Below, piece after piece: positions 8,904 through 17,575 of a stretch of DNA of 64,000 nt. The position numbers and the translations under genes are program-made. The notes beneath the pieces are model-generated. The model was not told the origin of the DNA, made no database searches, and saw only the letters and a list, made by a program, of their open reading frames with translations. Numbering within the stretch: position 1 is the first letter of the stretch; the number at the start of each line of letters is the position of its first letter. Source of the stretch: Streptococcus infantis (GTDB taxonomy: Bacteria; Bacillota; Bacilli; Lactobacillales; Streptococcaceae); NCBI RefSeq assembly GCF_018499575.1, contig NZ_JAHDAP010000001.1:124001-188000 (forward strand). The letters are read 5' to 3'.

Positions 8904-9581
8904 ATGCATAAGATTTTACTAGTAGAAGATGATCCAGTAATCCGTCAGCAAGTTGGGAAAATGCTCTCCGAATGGGGTTTTGAAGTAGTCATGGTAGAAG
9001 ACTTTATGGAAGTTCTGACGCTATTTGTTCAGTCTGAGCCTCATCTGGTCCTGATGGATATTGGATTGCCTCTCTTTAATGGTTATCATTGGTGTCAGGA
9101 AATTCGCAAGATTTCCAAAGTTCCTATTATGTTTCTGTCTTCAAGAGACCAGGCAATGGACATCGTGATGGCTATTAATATGGGAGCAGATGATTTTGTG
9201 ACTAAGCCATTTGACCAGCAGGTCCTTTTAGCCAAGGTACAAGGGTTATTGCGTCGTTCCTATGAATTTGGAAGGGATGAGAGTCTTTTAGAATATGCAG
9301 GAGTTATCCTCAATACCAAGTCTATGGATGTGCATGTCAATGGCAAAGCTATCAGCCTAACCAAGAATGAATTTCAGATTTTACGGGTTTTATTTGAGCA
9401 TGCTGGAAATATCGTAGCGCGTGATGATTTGATGCGAGAACTCTGGAACAGTGACTTTTTTATTGACGACAATACCTTATCCGTTAATGTCGCTCGTTTG
9501 CGCAAAAAACTGGAGGAAGAAGGTTTGATTGGTTTTATCGAAACGAAGAAAGGGATAGGGTATGGATTGAAACATGCTTGA
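8904..9581 (+). CDS. OmpR-family response regulator, BceR type
   Basis: A 225-residue response regulator. The receiver domain has the acidic pocket EDD (residues 8-10), the phosphoacceptor D52 in VLMDIGLP, the switch Thr/Ser in FLSSRD and K in TKPFD. A C-terminal winged-helix DNA-binding domain (LTKNEFQILRVL, then NTLSVNVARLRKKL) belongs to the OmpR/PhoB class. It overlaps the kinase gene by 8 nt. The genes downstream, with a BceR-type inverted repeat between, make it the likely activator of the ABC detoxification pair. In pneumococcus the two-component system next to thrS is TCS01; thrS is also close by here, which supports the match. Shine-Dalgarno AAAGGAGGAG is strong. Confidence 0.93.
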   Translation: MHKILLVEDDPVIRQQVGKMLSEWGFEVVMVEDFMEVLTLFVQSEPHLVLMDIGLPLFNGYHWCQEIRKISKVPIMFLSSRDQAMDIVMAINMGADDFVTKPFDQQVLLAKVQGLLRRSYEFGRDESLLEYAGVILNTKSMDVHVNGKAISLTKNEFQILRVLFEHAGNIVARDDLMRELWNSDFFIDDNTLSVNVARLRKKLEEEGLIGFIETKKGIGYGLKHA

Positions 9582-10548
9582 TATTAAAAGTTTTTTTCTA
9601 GCTTATATCCGTTCACGTAGCCGTTTTTTTGCTTTTATTCTATCGCTTACAGGTTTGCTTTTTCTCTTTGAAATCTTGTTTGATAACCAAGTGCCATACT
9701 TTAACTATTTCTTCTTTCTATCTACATTTTTGACATTTTTGTTTTTGGTATTTGATTTCTTGATAGAATTGCAACGTTATCGTAAGGAATTGCTCTATGG
9801 CGAAAGAAAAGCTAAGTCACCAATGGAAGTCCTTCTAACTGAAAAATTAGAGAAAAGCGAATCTGAACTCTATCAAAAGAAGTCAGATGCTGAAAACCGC
9901 TATAATGATTTGGTGGACTACTATACACTCTGGGTTCATCAGATAAAAACACCAATTGCAGCCAGTAAACTCCTTGTAAGTGAGGTGGCAGATCGCCAAC
10001 TGAAGCAACAGTTGGAGCAGGAAATTTTTAAGATTGATTCCTATACCAACCTCGTACTCCAATATCTACGCTTAGAAAGCTTCCATGATGATTTGGTTTT
10101 GAAGAAAGAAAATATAGAAGATCTGGTCAAGGAAGTCATTCGCAAATATGCCATTTTCTTTATCCAGAAAGGTCTTAGTATCAATCTGCATGACTTGGAT
10201 AGAAGCATTGTTACAGACAAGAAATGGCTGTTGGTAGTCATTGAACAAATCCTGTCAAATAGCCTCAAGTACACAAATGAAGGTGGGGTTGAAATCTACA
10301 TGGATGGTTCAGACCTTTGCATCAAAGATACTGGGATTGGTATCAAAAACAGTGATCGGTTGCGAGTCTTTGAACGTGGATTTTCAGGATATAATGGTCG
10401 AATGACCCAGCAGTCATCTGGACTCGGACTCTATCTAACCCAGAAAATCAGCCAAGAATTAGGACATCAGATTCAAATAGAATCCGAACTTGGGCAAGGA
10501 ACAACTGTGAGGATTCAGTTCTCTGAAGTGAATTTACTGATTGAATGA
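9574..10548 (+). CDS. Intramembrane-sensing sensor histidine kinase, BceS type
   Basis: A 324-residue kinase. Two transmembrane helices (residues ~17-37 and ~46-64) are joined by a loop of under 10 residues, the hallmark of Bce-type kinases that do not bind ligand themselves but read the flux of their ABC transporter. The H-box histidine is H122 in WVHQIKTPI. The ATPase domain has an N-box (EQILSNSLKYTNEGG), G1 (IKDTGIGI), an F-box-like FERGF and G2 (SSGLGLYL). It overlaps the regulator gene by 8 nt and ends at a terminator hairpin. The substrate is probably a cell-wall-active peptide, inferred from family behaviour. Confidence 0.92.
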   Translation: MLDIKSFFLAYIRSRSRFFAFILSLTGLLFLFEILFDNQVPYFNYFFFLSTFLTFLFLVFDFLIELQRYRKELLYGERKAKSPMEVLLTEKLEKSESELYQKKSDAENRYNDLVDYYTLWVHQIKTPIAASKLLVSEVADRQLKQQLEQEIFKIDSYTNLVLQYLRLESFHDDLVLKKENIEDLVKEVIRKYAIFFIQKGLSINLHDLDRSIVTDKKWLLVVIEQILSNSLKYTNEGGVEIYMDGSDLCIKDTGIGIKNSDRLRVFERGFSGYNGRMTQQSSGLGLYLTQKISQELGHQIQIESELGQGTTVRIQFSEVNLLIE

Positions 10549-10558
10549 AAAGAATTGT

Positions 10559-10590
10559 GAAGAGCTTGGAAGAAACCTTTCAAGCTCTTC
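10559..10590 (+). terminator. Terminator of the two-component operon
   Basis: Ten-bp arms GAAGAGCTTG (10559-10568) and CAAGCTCTTC (10581-10590), followed by TTTAGACCTT. The weak T-tract suggests some read-through toward the ABC genes is possible. Confidence 0.7.
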
Positions 10591-10630
10591 TTTAGACCTT
10601 GATATGGTGAGAAAAAAGGCTCCAATCAGA

Positions 10631-10739
10631 TAATACTCTTCGAAAATCAAATTCAAACCACGTCAGCTTCGTCTTGCCGTACTCAAGTACAGCCTGCGGC
10701 TAGCTTCCTAGTTTGCTCTTTGATTTTCATTGAGTATAA
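10631..10739 (+). repeat. BOX element, boxA-boxC form without boxB
   Basis: About 109 bp that match the pneumococcal BOX repeat: it opens with ATACTCTTCGAAAATC and closes with the complementary GATTTTCATTGAGTAT. It contains the boxA core CGTCAGCTTCGTCTTGCCGT, nearly the complement of the BOXA1R typing primer, and the boxC-like CCTGCGGCTAGCTTCCTAG. No boxB module is present. BOX elements are non-autonomous repeats mobilised in trans and can affect neighbouring expression. This copy sits between the kinase gene and the operator of the ABC genes. Confidence 0.92.
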
Positions 10740-10746
10740 AATAGTT

Positions 10747-10770
10747 TAATCTTACAAAAATGTAAGATTA
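10747..10770 (+). promoter_or_regulatory. BceR-type operator of the ABC detoxification genes
   Basis: A perfect inverted repeat of 10-bp arms, TAATCTTACA and TGTAAGATTA, separated by AAAA. The core TTACA-N4-TGTAA fits the published Bce-type response-regulator consensus (TNACA-N4-TGTAA). It lies 84 nt upstream of the small ORF and ABC ATPase and just after the BOX element. The palindrome is directly visible; binding by the regulator encoded at 8904 is inferred from family and position. I could not place a convincing -35/-10 pair between it and the genes. Confidence 0.85.
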
Positions 10771-10853
10771 AAGGCCTCTTTTGTAAGGTTATGTTATGGC
10801 AAGCCATCTTTTTTTGGAGTAAACTTAGAGCATAAAGAAAAAGGAGAGAAATC

Positions 10854-10967
10854 ATGAAAACAATTTTACAAAAGAAACAAACAAGTAAGCCGAGTCCAAA
10901 GGATATCGAGCGAGTTGAGCTCGGCATTCAAATGATGCAAGCTCAGTTTCAATTAATGGGATATTAA
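10854..10967 (+). CDS. 37-residue conserved-looking small protein ahead of the Bce-type ABC genes
   Basis: A short ORF of 37 codons with a strong Shine-Dalgarno (AAGGAGAG, 6 nt before the ATG). It ends 15 nt before the ABC ATPase start, whose own ribosome site AAGGAG follows the stop. The product is MKTILQKKQTSKPSPKDIER followed by VELGIQMMQAQFQLMGY. It is basic at the N-terminus, has no membrane segment, and could form one amphipathic helix. Spacing and ribosome sites argue for real translation, possibly as a leader coupled to the ATPase gene. I do not recognise a family and assign no function. Confidence 0.65.
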   Translation: MKTILQKKQTSKPSPKDIERVELGIQMMQAQFQLMGY

Positions 10968-10982
10968 AAAGGAGAAGTTAAA

Positions 10983-11741
10983 ATGACACTATTAGATGTA
11001 AAACACGTTCAAAAGATTTATAAAACTCGCTTTCAAGGCAACCAAGTAGAAGCCCTGAAGGATATTCACTTTACCGTTGAAAAAGGCGACTACGTCGCTA
11101 TCATGGGTGAGTCTGGATCTGGTAAATCAACTCTACTCAATATTCTTGCCATGCTTGACAAGCCAACGCGTGGGCAGGTCTTCCTAAACGGAACTGACAC
11201 AGCTACCATTAAAAATTCTGAAGCATCAAGCTTCCGTCGTGAAAAGTTAGGCTTTGTCTTCCAAGACTTCAATTTGTTAGATACGCTTTCCGTTAAAGAC
11301 AATATCTTACTCCCTTTGGTATTGTCTAGAAAGCCTATTACAGAAATGATGAAAAAATTGGTGGTGACTGCTGAAAATCTTGGCATCAATCAATTGCAGG
11401 AGAAGTACCCTTATGAAATCTCTGGTGGACAAAAGCAACGTGTAGCAGTTGCACGCGCCATCATCACAGAACCAGAAATTCTCCTTGCTGACGAGCCAAC
11501 AGGAGCTCTAGACTCTAAATCATCTGCAGCCCTCCTTGATATCTTTGATCAGATCAACGAGCAAGGGCAAACCATTCTCATGGTAACCCACTCAACAGCT
11601 GCAGCCAGCCGTGCGAAACGTGTCCTTTTCATCAAGGACGGCATTCTCTATAATCAAATCTACCGTGGTGAAAAGACTGATCGTCAGATGTTCCAAGAAA
11701 TCTCTGACACATTAACTGTTATGGCAAGTGAGGTGAACTAG
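10983..11741 (+). CDS. ABC transporter ATPase, BceA-type
   Basis: A 252-residue ABC ATPase of the MacB/BceA group. Walker A is GESGSGKST (residues ~40-48), Q-loop VFQDFN, signature ISGGQKQR (~143-150), Walker B ILLADEP (~163-169) and H-loop MVTHS. It is followed after one base by the permease gene, so the two form one unit. In Bce modules the transporter frees lipid II-cycle intermediates from peptide antibiotics such as bacitracin and also acts as the true sensor for the kinase. Expression is probably driven from the inverted-repeat operator at 10747. Confidence 0.93.
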   Translation: MTLLDVKHVQKIYKTRFQGNQVEALKDIHFTVEKGDYVAIMGESGSGKSTLLNILAMLDKPTRGQVFLNGTDTATIKNSEASSFRREKLGFVFQDFNLLDTLSVKDNILLPLVLSRKPITEMMKKLVVTAENLGINQLQEKYPYEISGGQKQRVAVARAIITEPEILLADEPTGALDSKSSAALLDIFDQINEQGQTILMVTHSTAAASRAKRVLFIKDGILYNQIYRGEKTDRQMFQEISDTLTVMASEVN

Positions 11742-11742
11742 C

Positions 11743-13734
11743 ATGTTTCGATTAACCAATAAGTTGGCTATCTCCAACTTAATCAAAAACCGCAAACTCT
11801 ATTATCCTTTTGCTCTGTCTGTCATTTTGGCAGTCACTATTAGCTATCTCTTTTACTCCCTAGCCTTTAATCCTAAAATTGTGGATTTACGTGGTGCATC
11901 TGCTATACAATTTACCCTACAACTAGGGCTTGTCGTTGTGACACTTGCATCTGCCATTATCGTGCTTTATGCCAACAGCTTTGTCATGAAAAACCGTTCC
12001 AAAGAACTGGGTGTATATGGTATGTTGGGACTAGAAAAGCGCCATTTAATTGGTATGACCTTTAAGGAACTCTTGATATTTGGGCTAGTAACAGTCACTG
12101 CTGGTATTGGAATTGGTGCCCTCTTTGATAATCTGATTTTCGCTTTACTGCTCAAACTTGCAAAGATGAAGGTAGAGTTAGTTGCAACTTTCCAATGGTC
12201 CGTAGTGCTTTCAATACTTCTGGTATTCGGTTTTATCTTTTTAGTCATCGTTTTCCTGAACGCTGTACGCATTATTCGTATGGATGCTCTCCAGCTTTCT
12301 AGAGAAAAAGCGAAGGGTGAGAAGAAGGGGCGTTTCCTAGTTCTTCAGACACTTGTAGGGCTAATTACTCTAGGTGGTGGCTACTACCTAGCACAAAGCG
12401 TAAAAGATCCAGTTTCAGCGGTCTTAACTTTCTTCATAGCAGTTATGTTGGTCATTTTTGCAACCTACCTCCTATTCAATGCAGGTATTACAGTTTTCTT
12501 ACAGTTGCTCAAGAAAAACAAGAGATATTACTACCAACCAAATAACCTCATCTCTGTTTCTAACCTTATCTTCCGTATGAAGAAAAATGCTGTCGGTTTA
12601 GCGACCATTGCCATCCTTTCAACCATGGTTTTGGTTACTATGTCTGCAGCTACTAGTATCTACAACGGATCTGAGAATATGAAAAAACTTATGTATCCTC
12701 ACGATTTTGATGTTAAGGGACAAAATGTAGAAGTTGAGGATTTAGACAAGCTTTTGACGCAATATGCCAGTGAAAAGAACCTAACCATCAGCAATAAGGA
12801 CGTCCTCGGTTATGCAAGTTTCGGTCTTTCGAGTCAAGACGGGACTAAATTAACCATCTTTGAAAAAGGGCAAAACAATGTCATGCCTAAGACAGTCTTC
12901 CTGGTTTTTGATCAAAAAGATTATGAAAACATGACTGGACAAAAGCTAAACCTTACTGGTAATGAAGTAGGACTTTGGGCTCGAAATGATCAACTTAAAG
13001 GTCAAAAAGCATTCAGTCTGAACAATCAGGACTATACGATCAAGCAAGAAATCCAGCAAGATTTTATCATCAATCATGTTTCAAACCAGTATGTTCTCTT
13101 ACTTTCGGATTATAACTACCTTGTTGTACCAAATCTTCAAAACTTTTTGGAACAGTACCAAGATTCCGCTGTCTACACTCAGTTCTACGGTGGTATGGAT
13201 GTAACTGCTAGTCAAGAGGAACAGTTAAAGCTAACTGATGATTTTGATGAGTATGTGAATAATTTTAGTCATAATCTCCAGAGTGAAGACGGTATGGTTT
13301 ATAATGGAACTACTAGAAGTGATGCAATTGCCCAAATGAATGCTCTCTTTGGTGGAATTCTCTTTATCGGTATTTTCCTCTCTATCATCTTTATGGTAGG
13401 TACAGTACTCGTTATCTACTACAAGCAAATCTCAGAAGGTTATGAAGACCGTGAACGCTTTGTCATTCTGCAAAAGGTTGGTTTGGATCAAAAACAAATC
13501 AAGCAAACCATTAACAAGCAAGTCTTGACTGTCTTCTTCCTCCCTGTAATCTTCGCCTTTCTTCATCTTGCCTTTGCTTATCATATGTTGAGCCTGATTC
13601 TCAAGGTTATCGGCGTTGTCGATACAGCAATGATGTTATGTGTAACACTTTCTATCTGTGGAATCTTTGCCCTGATCTATGTTTTAATCTTTATGATTAC
13701 TTCAAGAAGTTATCGTAGAATTGTTCAAATCTAG
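11743..13734 (+). CDS. ABC transporter permease, BceB-type (FtsX-like)
   Basis: A 663-residue permease with the Bce architecture. The first helix is near residues 19-37, followed by three helices (~54-77, 106-135, 145-170), a pair near 198-240, and another helix near 280-302. A large extracellular domain (~310-520) precedes three final helices (~535-560, 590-615, 625-655). The extracellular domain is the family's distinguishing feature and is thought to take part in antibiotic sensing. The start is one base after the ATPase stop. In pneumococcus the ABC pair controlled by TCS01 is encoded elsewhere; here it is contiguous with its kinase and regulator. Confidence 0.92.
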   Translation: MFRLTNKLAISNLIKNRKLYYPFALSVILAVTISYLFYSLAFNPKIVDLRGASAIQFTLQLGLVVVTLASAIIVLYANSFVMKNRSKELGVYGMLGLEKRHLIGMTFKELLIFGLVTVTAGIGIGALFDNLIFALLLKLAKMKVELVATFQWSVVLSILLVFGFIFLVIVFLNAVRIIRMDALQLSREKAKGEKKGRFLVLQTLVGLITLGGGYYLAQSVKDPVSAVLTFFIAVMLVIFATYLLFNAGITVFLQLLKKNKRYYYQPNNLISVSNLIFRMKKNAVGLATIAILSTMVLVTMSAATSIYNGSENMKKLMYPHDFDVKGQNVEVEDLDKLLTQYASEKNLTISNKDVLGYASFGLSSQDGTKLTIFEKGQNNVMPKTVFLVFDQKDYENMTGQKLNLTGNEVGLWARNDQLKGQKAFSLNNQDYTIKQEIQQDFIINHVSNQYVLLLSDYNYLVVPNLQNFLEQYQDSAVYTQFYGGMDVTASQEEQLKLTDDFDEYVNNFSHNLQSEDGMVYNGTTRSDAIAQMNALFGGILFIGIFLSIIFMVGTVLVIYYKQISEGYEDRERFVILQKVGLDQKQIKQTINKQVLTVFFLPVIFAFLHLAFAYHMLSLILKVIGVVDTAMMLCVTLSICGIFALIYVLIFMITSRSYRRIVQI

Positions 13735-13751
13735 AGACAAATGCATCAAAA

Positions 13752-13778
13752 AAGCAACAACTATTTCAGTTGTTGCTT
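13752..13778 (+). terminator. Terminator of the Bce-type operon
   Basis: Eleven-bp arms AAGCAACAACT (13752-13762) and AGTTGTTGCTT (13768-13778) followed by TTTTCT. A nearly identical stem occurs after the next gene (15238-15280), so the two hairpins may share an origin. Confidence 0.9.
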
Positions 13779-13906
13779 TTTCTCACTGAAAAATGTTTCT
13801 AAGACAGTGATCGTTTTTCTTCTTCGGATAAGGATACAAAAATTTCTTCCTTTCTCTATCTTTTAAATGAATTGATTTCTTCAGAGAAAGACTGTAAAAT
13901 TTTTGA

Positions 13907-14017
13907 TATAATATGTAGGATGGACTGATGGATATTTAAAAGATCATTTTCAAAAGAATTACAGATGAGAATTAAACATATGTAAGATTGGACAGAAGTC
14001 TCTCTACCATCATCCAT
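13907..14017 (+). promoter_or_regulatory. Promoter and foldable 5' leader of the DUF389 gene
   Basis: A -10 TATAAT lies at 13907-13912; the -35 is not clear. From about the expected transcription start, ATGGACTGATGG (13920-13931) is complementary to CCATCATCCAT (14007-14017) with one bulged base. The leader's 5' end could thus pair with a segment about 25 nt upstream of the Shine-Dalgarno (AAAAGGAG), closing a ~75-nt internal domain. I do not recognise a known riboswitch class. Between the previous terminator and this promoter (about 13,780-13,900) I see nothing else. Confidence 0.5.
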
Positions 14018-14054
14018 GTAGAAACAAGATTATATGAAATAAAAGGAGTAACCA

Positions 14055-15104
14055 ATGACTGGAAACTATTCAACACGGGAATACCGTGAGAAATTATATG
14101 ATGACCTTCATGTTCGATTAAGTAATATATTGATTTTAATGTGTTCGATTTTTATTGCCTCTATAGGCCTAAATATGAATTCAACAGCTGTCGTTATTGG
14201 AGCTATGCTGATTTCCCCTCTTATGACACCGATTGCTGGACTGGGGTTTGGTTTAGCTATTTTTGATACGCGTTTAATTGAGCAATCTCTAAAGGTTTTA
14301 TTTACTCAAGTATTGGTCAGTTTGCTTGTATCGGCTCTGTATTTCTGGATTTCTCCCTTATCTTATGCAAGTAGCCAGTTGATTGCACGAACCTCTCCAA
14401 CCATTTGGGATGTTCTCATTGCTATTGCGGGTGGGATAGCAGGTGTCATTGGTTCAAGGAAAAAAGAAGCAAACAATATCGTACCAGGAGTAGCCATCGC
14501 AACAGCTCTGATGCCACCTATCTGCACTGCAGGATATGGTTTAGCTAATGGAAATGTTCGATTTTTATTTGGGGCCCTTTATCTTTTCTTGATCAACTGT
14601 GGCTTTATCATGCTAATCAACATTGTTGGAACAAGAATTATGATGAAAAAATCTGCCTTAAGTTCATTTAATGAGCTAAACATTAAAATTAGAATTGGGT
14701 TGATATCCTTGATTGTATTATTGGTCCTTCCAGCCAGCTATTCAGCAGTCACTCTGACGATGAATGAAAAACGAAAACAAGAGATCAAACAGTTCGTAGG
14801 AAAAGAGTTCGCCAATTATACGGTCATTAATCAAGTTTACGAGTCAAGTAATAATGAATTGGTCTTGACGGTTGTTGGAGATCCGATTTCAGAAGAAGAA
14901 TTAGAAACCATTCGCCAAAAACAAGCCTCTTACGGTATTGAATCTGTTCAATTGAAAGTCAAGCAATTCCATAATTCGGCAAAATTAGATAGCGAGACGA
15001 TTAAGGAATTTTATGAAACCATTGACAAGTATATCGACCAAAAACTCTCTGAAAAAGATTTACAAAACGATCGCACAAAAGAAAATGAAGCAGACAAGGA
15101 CTGA
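14055..15104 (+). CDS. DUF389 family integral membrane protein
   Basis: A 349-residue member of the DUF389/TIGR00341-like hydrophobic family, function unknown. The chain has a short N-terminal tail, then 6-7 transmembrane helices between residues ~20 and 240. Family-typical motifs are SAVVIGAMLISPLMTPI-like (here TAVVIGAMLISPLMTPIAG) and GVAIATALMPP. A soluble C-terminal domain of ~110 residues follows and ends in a highly charged tail (KENEADKD). The start follows AAAAGGAG. It is alone between two terminators with a structured leader. Transport of an unknown solute is possible, but the sequence does not show it. Confidence 0.88.
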   Translation: MTGNYSTREYREKLYDDLHVRLSNILILMCSIFIASIGLNMNSTAVVIGAMLISPLMTPIAGLGFGLAIFDTRLIEQSLKVLFTQVLVSLLVSALYFWISPLSYASSQLIARTSPTIWDVLIAIAGGIAGVIGSRKKEANNIVPGVAIATALMPPICTAGYGLANGNVRFLFGALYLFLINCGFIMLINIVGTRIMMKKSALSSFNELNIKIRIGLISLIVLLVLPASYSAVTLTMNEKRKQEIKQFVGKEFANYTVINQVYESSNNELVLTVVGDPISEEELETIRQKQASYGIESVQLKVKQFHNSAKLDSETIKEFYETIDKYIDQKLSEKDLQNDRTKENEADKD

Positions 15105-15237
15105 GGATAGTCAACTTATCTAACTCATGGAAGCAAATCTTGGGAGGCTATCCTATATCCAAAAGTTAATGGATAGAAAGGGATGTTGATGAAGATTCCA
15201 TTTGTGGTGGTTTGACCAATCACTACTAGCTCAGGTT

Positions 15238-15280
15238 AAATAAAGAAGCAACAACTGAAAACGTTGTTGCTTCTTTATTT
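15238..15280. terminator. Bidirectional terminator between DUF389 gene and thrS
   Basis: An 18-bp perfect stem (15238-15255 and 15263-15280; core AAAGAAGCAACAAC / GTTGTTGCTTCTTT) with a 7-nt loop and AT-rich flanks. It lies between the convergent genes and should act on both. Confidence 0.85.
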
Positions 15281-15309
15281 AGCTGGAATTTTATCCCAGG
15301 TTTTATCGT

Positions 15310-17253
15310 TTATTTTTCAACTCGTGATTTGTTAGCGATGTCTGTAAGGATCAATTCTACAAATGCATCTACCGGCATAGTTTCAGTTTCTTTTTGACCA
15401 TAACGGCGAACGTTTACAGCCTTCTCTTCCATTTCCTTGTCTCCAACGATCAATTGGTAAGGAATCTTGCTAGTTTGTGAAGCACGGATCTTGAACTGCA
15501 TTTTTTCATTGCGTTCATCCACGTCGGCACGGACACCACGGTCACGAAGTTTCTTAGCCACTTCCCAAGCGTAGTCCACATGTTTCTCGTTAGAAACTGG
15601 GATGAGAGTTACTTGGTGTGGTGCAAGCCATGTTGGGAAGGCACCCTTGTAGTTTTCAATCAAGATAGCTGTAAAGCGTTCCATAGTTGAGATGACTCCA
15701 CGGTGGATCATGACTGGACGGTGTTCTTCCCCGTCTGCTCCGATGTAGTGAAGGTCAAAACGTTCTGGAAGCAAGAAATCCAATTGGATAGTTGAAAGAG
15801 TTTCTTCTTTACCAAGAGCTGTTTTCACTTGGATATCCAATTTTGGTCCGTAGAAGGCAGCTTCACCTTCAGCTTCAAAGTAGTCAAGTCCCATGTCATC
15901 CATAGCTGATTTCAACATACGTTGAGCATTTTCCCACATTTCATCATTATCAAAATATTTGTGAGTATCTTGAGGGTCGCGGTATGACAAACGGAAACGA
16001 TAGTCGGTCAAGTTGAAATCTTCGTAAACATCGATAATCAATTGAAGCGTACGTTGGAACTCATCTTTGATTTGTTCAGGTGTTACGAAAGTATGACCAT
16101 CATTAAGTGACATTTCACGTACACGTTGAAGCCCTGTGAGAGCACCAGATTTTTCATAGCGGTGCATCATACCGATTTCAGCAATACGGATTGGCAATTC
16201 ACGGTAAGAGTGAACGTGGTGTTTAAAGACTTCGATATGGTGAGGACAGTTCATTGGACGAAGAACGAATTCTTCCCCATCACCCATATCCATGGTTGGG
16301 AACATATCTTCACGGTAGTGATCCCAGTGACCAGAAGTCTTGTAAAGTTCTACTGAGGCAATTGGTGGAGTGTAGACGTGTTGGTAACCAGCAGCGATTT
16401 CCTTGTCGACGATGTAGCGTTCCAATTCACGACGGATAGTGGCCCCATTTGGCAACCAGAATGGAAGACCTTGCCCAACCTCTTGAGAGATCATGAAGAG
16501 GTCAAGCTCTTTCCCAAGTTTACGGTGGTCACGTTCTTTGGCTTCTTCACGCATTTGAAGGTAGTTCTTCAAGTCTTTCTTGTCAAACCAAGCAGTACCA
16601 TAGATCCGTTGCATCATGGCATTGTCGCTATTACCACGCCAGTAAGCACCTGCCACATTAAGAAGGTGGAAGATTTGGATACGACCAGTTGATGGGACGT
16701 GTGGCCCACGGCAAAGGTCAACGTATTCACCTTGACGGTAGATGGTCAAACCACCTTCGTCTTCTGAGTGCTCTTCGATTAATTCCAATTTGTATGGATC
16801 GTTTTTGAAGATTTCACGCGCTTCATCTTTAGTCACTTCTTCACGAATAGATGGGAAGTTTTCTTTAACAATCTTCTTCATTTCTTCTTCAATACGAGGA
16901 AGGTCTTCGTTAGAGATTTGACCTGCTTGGTTATCTGTATCGTAGTAGAAACCATCTTCGATGGCTGGACCGACACCCAAGTGGATATCTGGGAAGAGAC
17001 GACGCGCTGCTTGAGCAAACAAGTGAGCTGCTGAGTGACGCAAGATATCAAGAGCATCTTCGTGATCAGGTGTCACGATTTCGATGCTTCCGTCTTCAGT
17101 GATCGCACGGGTTGTGTCGATGAGTTTACCATTGAATTTACCAGCAAGAGCTTTTTTAGCTAGGGAATTGCTGATTGATTGGGCAATTTCAAAAGTTGTA
17201 ACGCCAGATTCGAATTCACGAACAGCGCCATCTGGGAAAGTAATTTGAATCAT
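15310..17253 (-). CDS. thrS: Threonyl-tRNA synthetase
   Basis: A 647-residue class II synthetase charging tRNA(Thr). The order is an N-terminal TGS domain (1-62), an editing domain with [17 protein letters not shown] (HxxxH type, ~73-90) and [10 protein letters not shown], then the catalytic core with motif 2 ([17 protein letters not shown]), motif 3 ([11 protein letters not shown]) and the zinc ligand cysteine in RPMNCPHH. The C-terminal anticodon-binding domain includes [11 protein letters not shown] and the KMQFKIR..Q segment. Length and motifs are standard. The gene is alone, under a T-box leader with its own promoter, and is convergent with the DUF389 gene. Confidence 0.98.
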   Translation of the reverse strand: MIQITFPDGAVREFESGVTTFEIAQSISNSLAKKALAGKFNGKLIDTTRAITEDGSIEIVTPDHEDALDILRHSAAHLFAQAARRLFPDIHLGVGPAIEDGFYYDTDNQAGQISNEDLPRIEEEMKKIVKENFPSIREEVTKDEAREIFKNDPYKLELIEEHSEDEGGLTIYRQGEYVDLCRGPHVPSTGRIQIFHLLNVAGAYWRGNSDNAMMQRIYGTAWFDKKDLKNYLQMREEAKERDHRKLGKELDLFMISQEVGQGLPFWLPNGATIRRELERYIVDKEIAAGYQHVYTPPIASVELYKTSGHWDHYREDMFPTMDMGDGEEFVLRPMNCPHHIEVFKHHVHSYRELPIRIAEIGMMHRYEKSGALTGLQRVREMSLNDGHTFVTPEQIKDEFQRTLQLIIDVYEDFNLTDYRFRLSYRDPQDTHKYFDNDEMWENAQRMLKSAMDDMGLDYFEAEGEAAFYGPKLDIQVKTALGKEETLSTIQLDFLLPERFDLHYIGADGEEHRPVMIHRGVISTMERFTAILIENYKGAFPTWLAPHQVTLIPVSNEKHVDYAWEVAKKLRDRGVRADVDERNEKMQFKIRASQTSKIPYQLIVGDKEMEEKAVNVRRYGQKETETMPVDAFVELILTDIANKSRVEK

Positions 17254-17330
17254 GATTTTCTCCTTATATTAGTTATCCATTATTTATAAAGTAGAAGTGT
17301 TACCCTATTTTGCAGTCTTAAATCAAGAAA

Positions 17331-17541
17331 AACAAAAAGCGACATCCTAAAAAGGACGTCGCAACGTGGTTCCACCTTCATTTATGTTCCTCAAAAAAGA
17401 GGGACACCTCTGATTGGCTCTAACGTGGCCACCGTTTTATGTTTGCATAAAAGTCAGTAGAGTAGTATCAATATAGTCTTCCTATGCGTTCTCAGCAACC
17501 ACGCACTCTCTGGTAGAAAGGGGCTAAGTGACTTGTCTCTA
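17331..17541 (-). promoter_or_regulatory. T-box riboswitch controlling thrS
   Basis: On the minus strand the conserved T-box sequence AAGGTGGAACCACG (complement of 17365-17378) is followed by an intrinsic terminator, GCGACGTCC / GGATGTCGC (17339-17347 with 17354-17362), and a T-run. Upstream are an AG-rich bulge region and Stem I. An ACT threonine triplet in GATACTACTCT is a plausible specifier, but the exact loop was not modelled. Uncharged tRNA(Thr) would stabilise the antiterminator and switch thrS on. Confidence 0.93.
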
Positions 17542-17547
17542 TGCATT

Positions 17548-17575
17548 ATTATAGCATGATTGTGAGATTTTTCAA
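17548..17575 (-). promoter_or_regulatory. thrS promoter
   Basis: Minus-strand -35 TTGAAA (complement of 17570-17575) and -10 TATAAT (complement of 17548-17553) with a 16-bp spacer. The predicted start is near 17541, exactly where the T-box leader begins. The -35 overlaps the last codons of the upstream minus-strand ORF. Confidence 0.88.
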
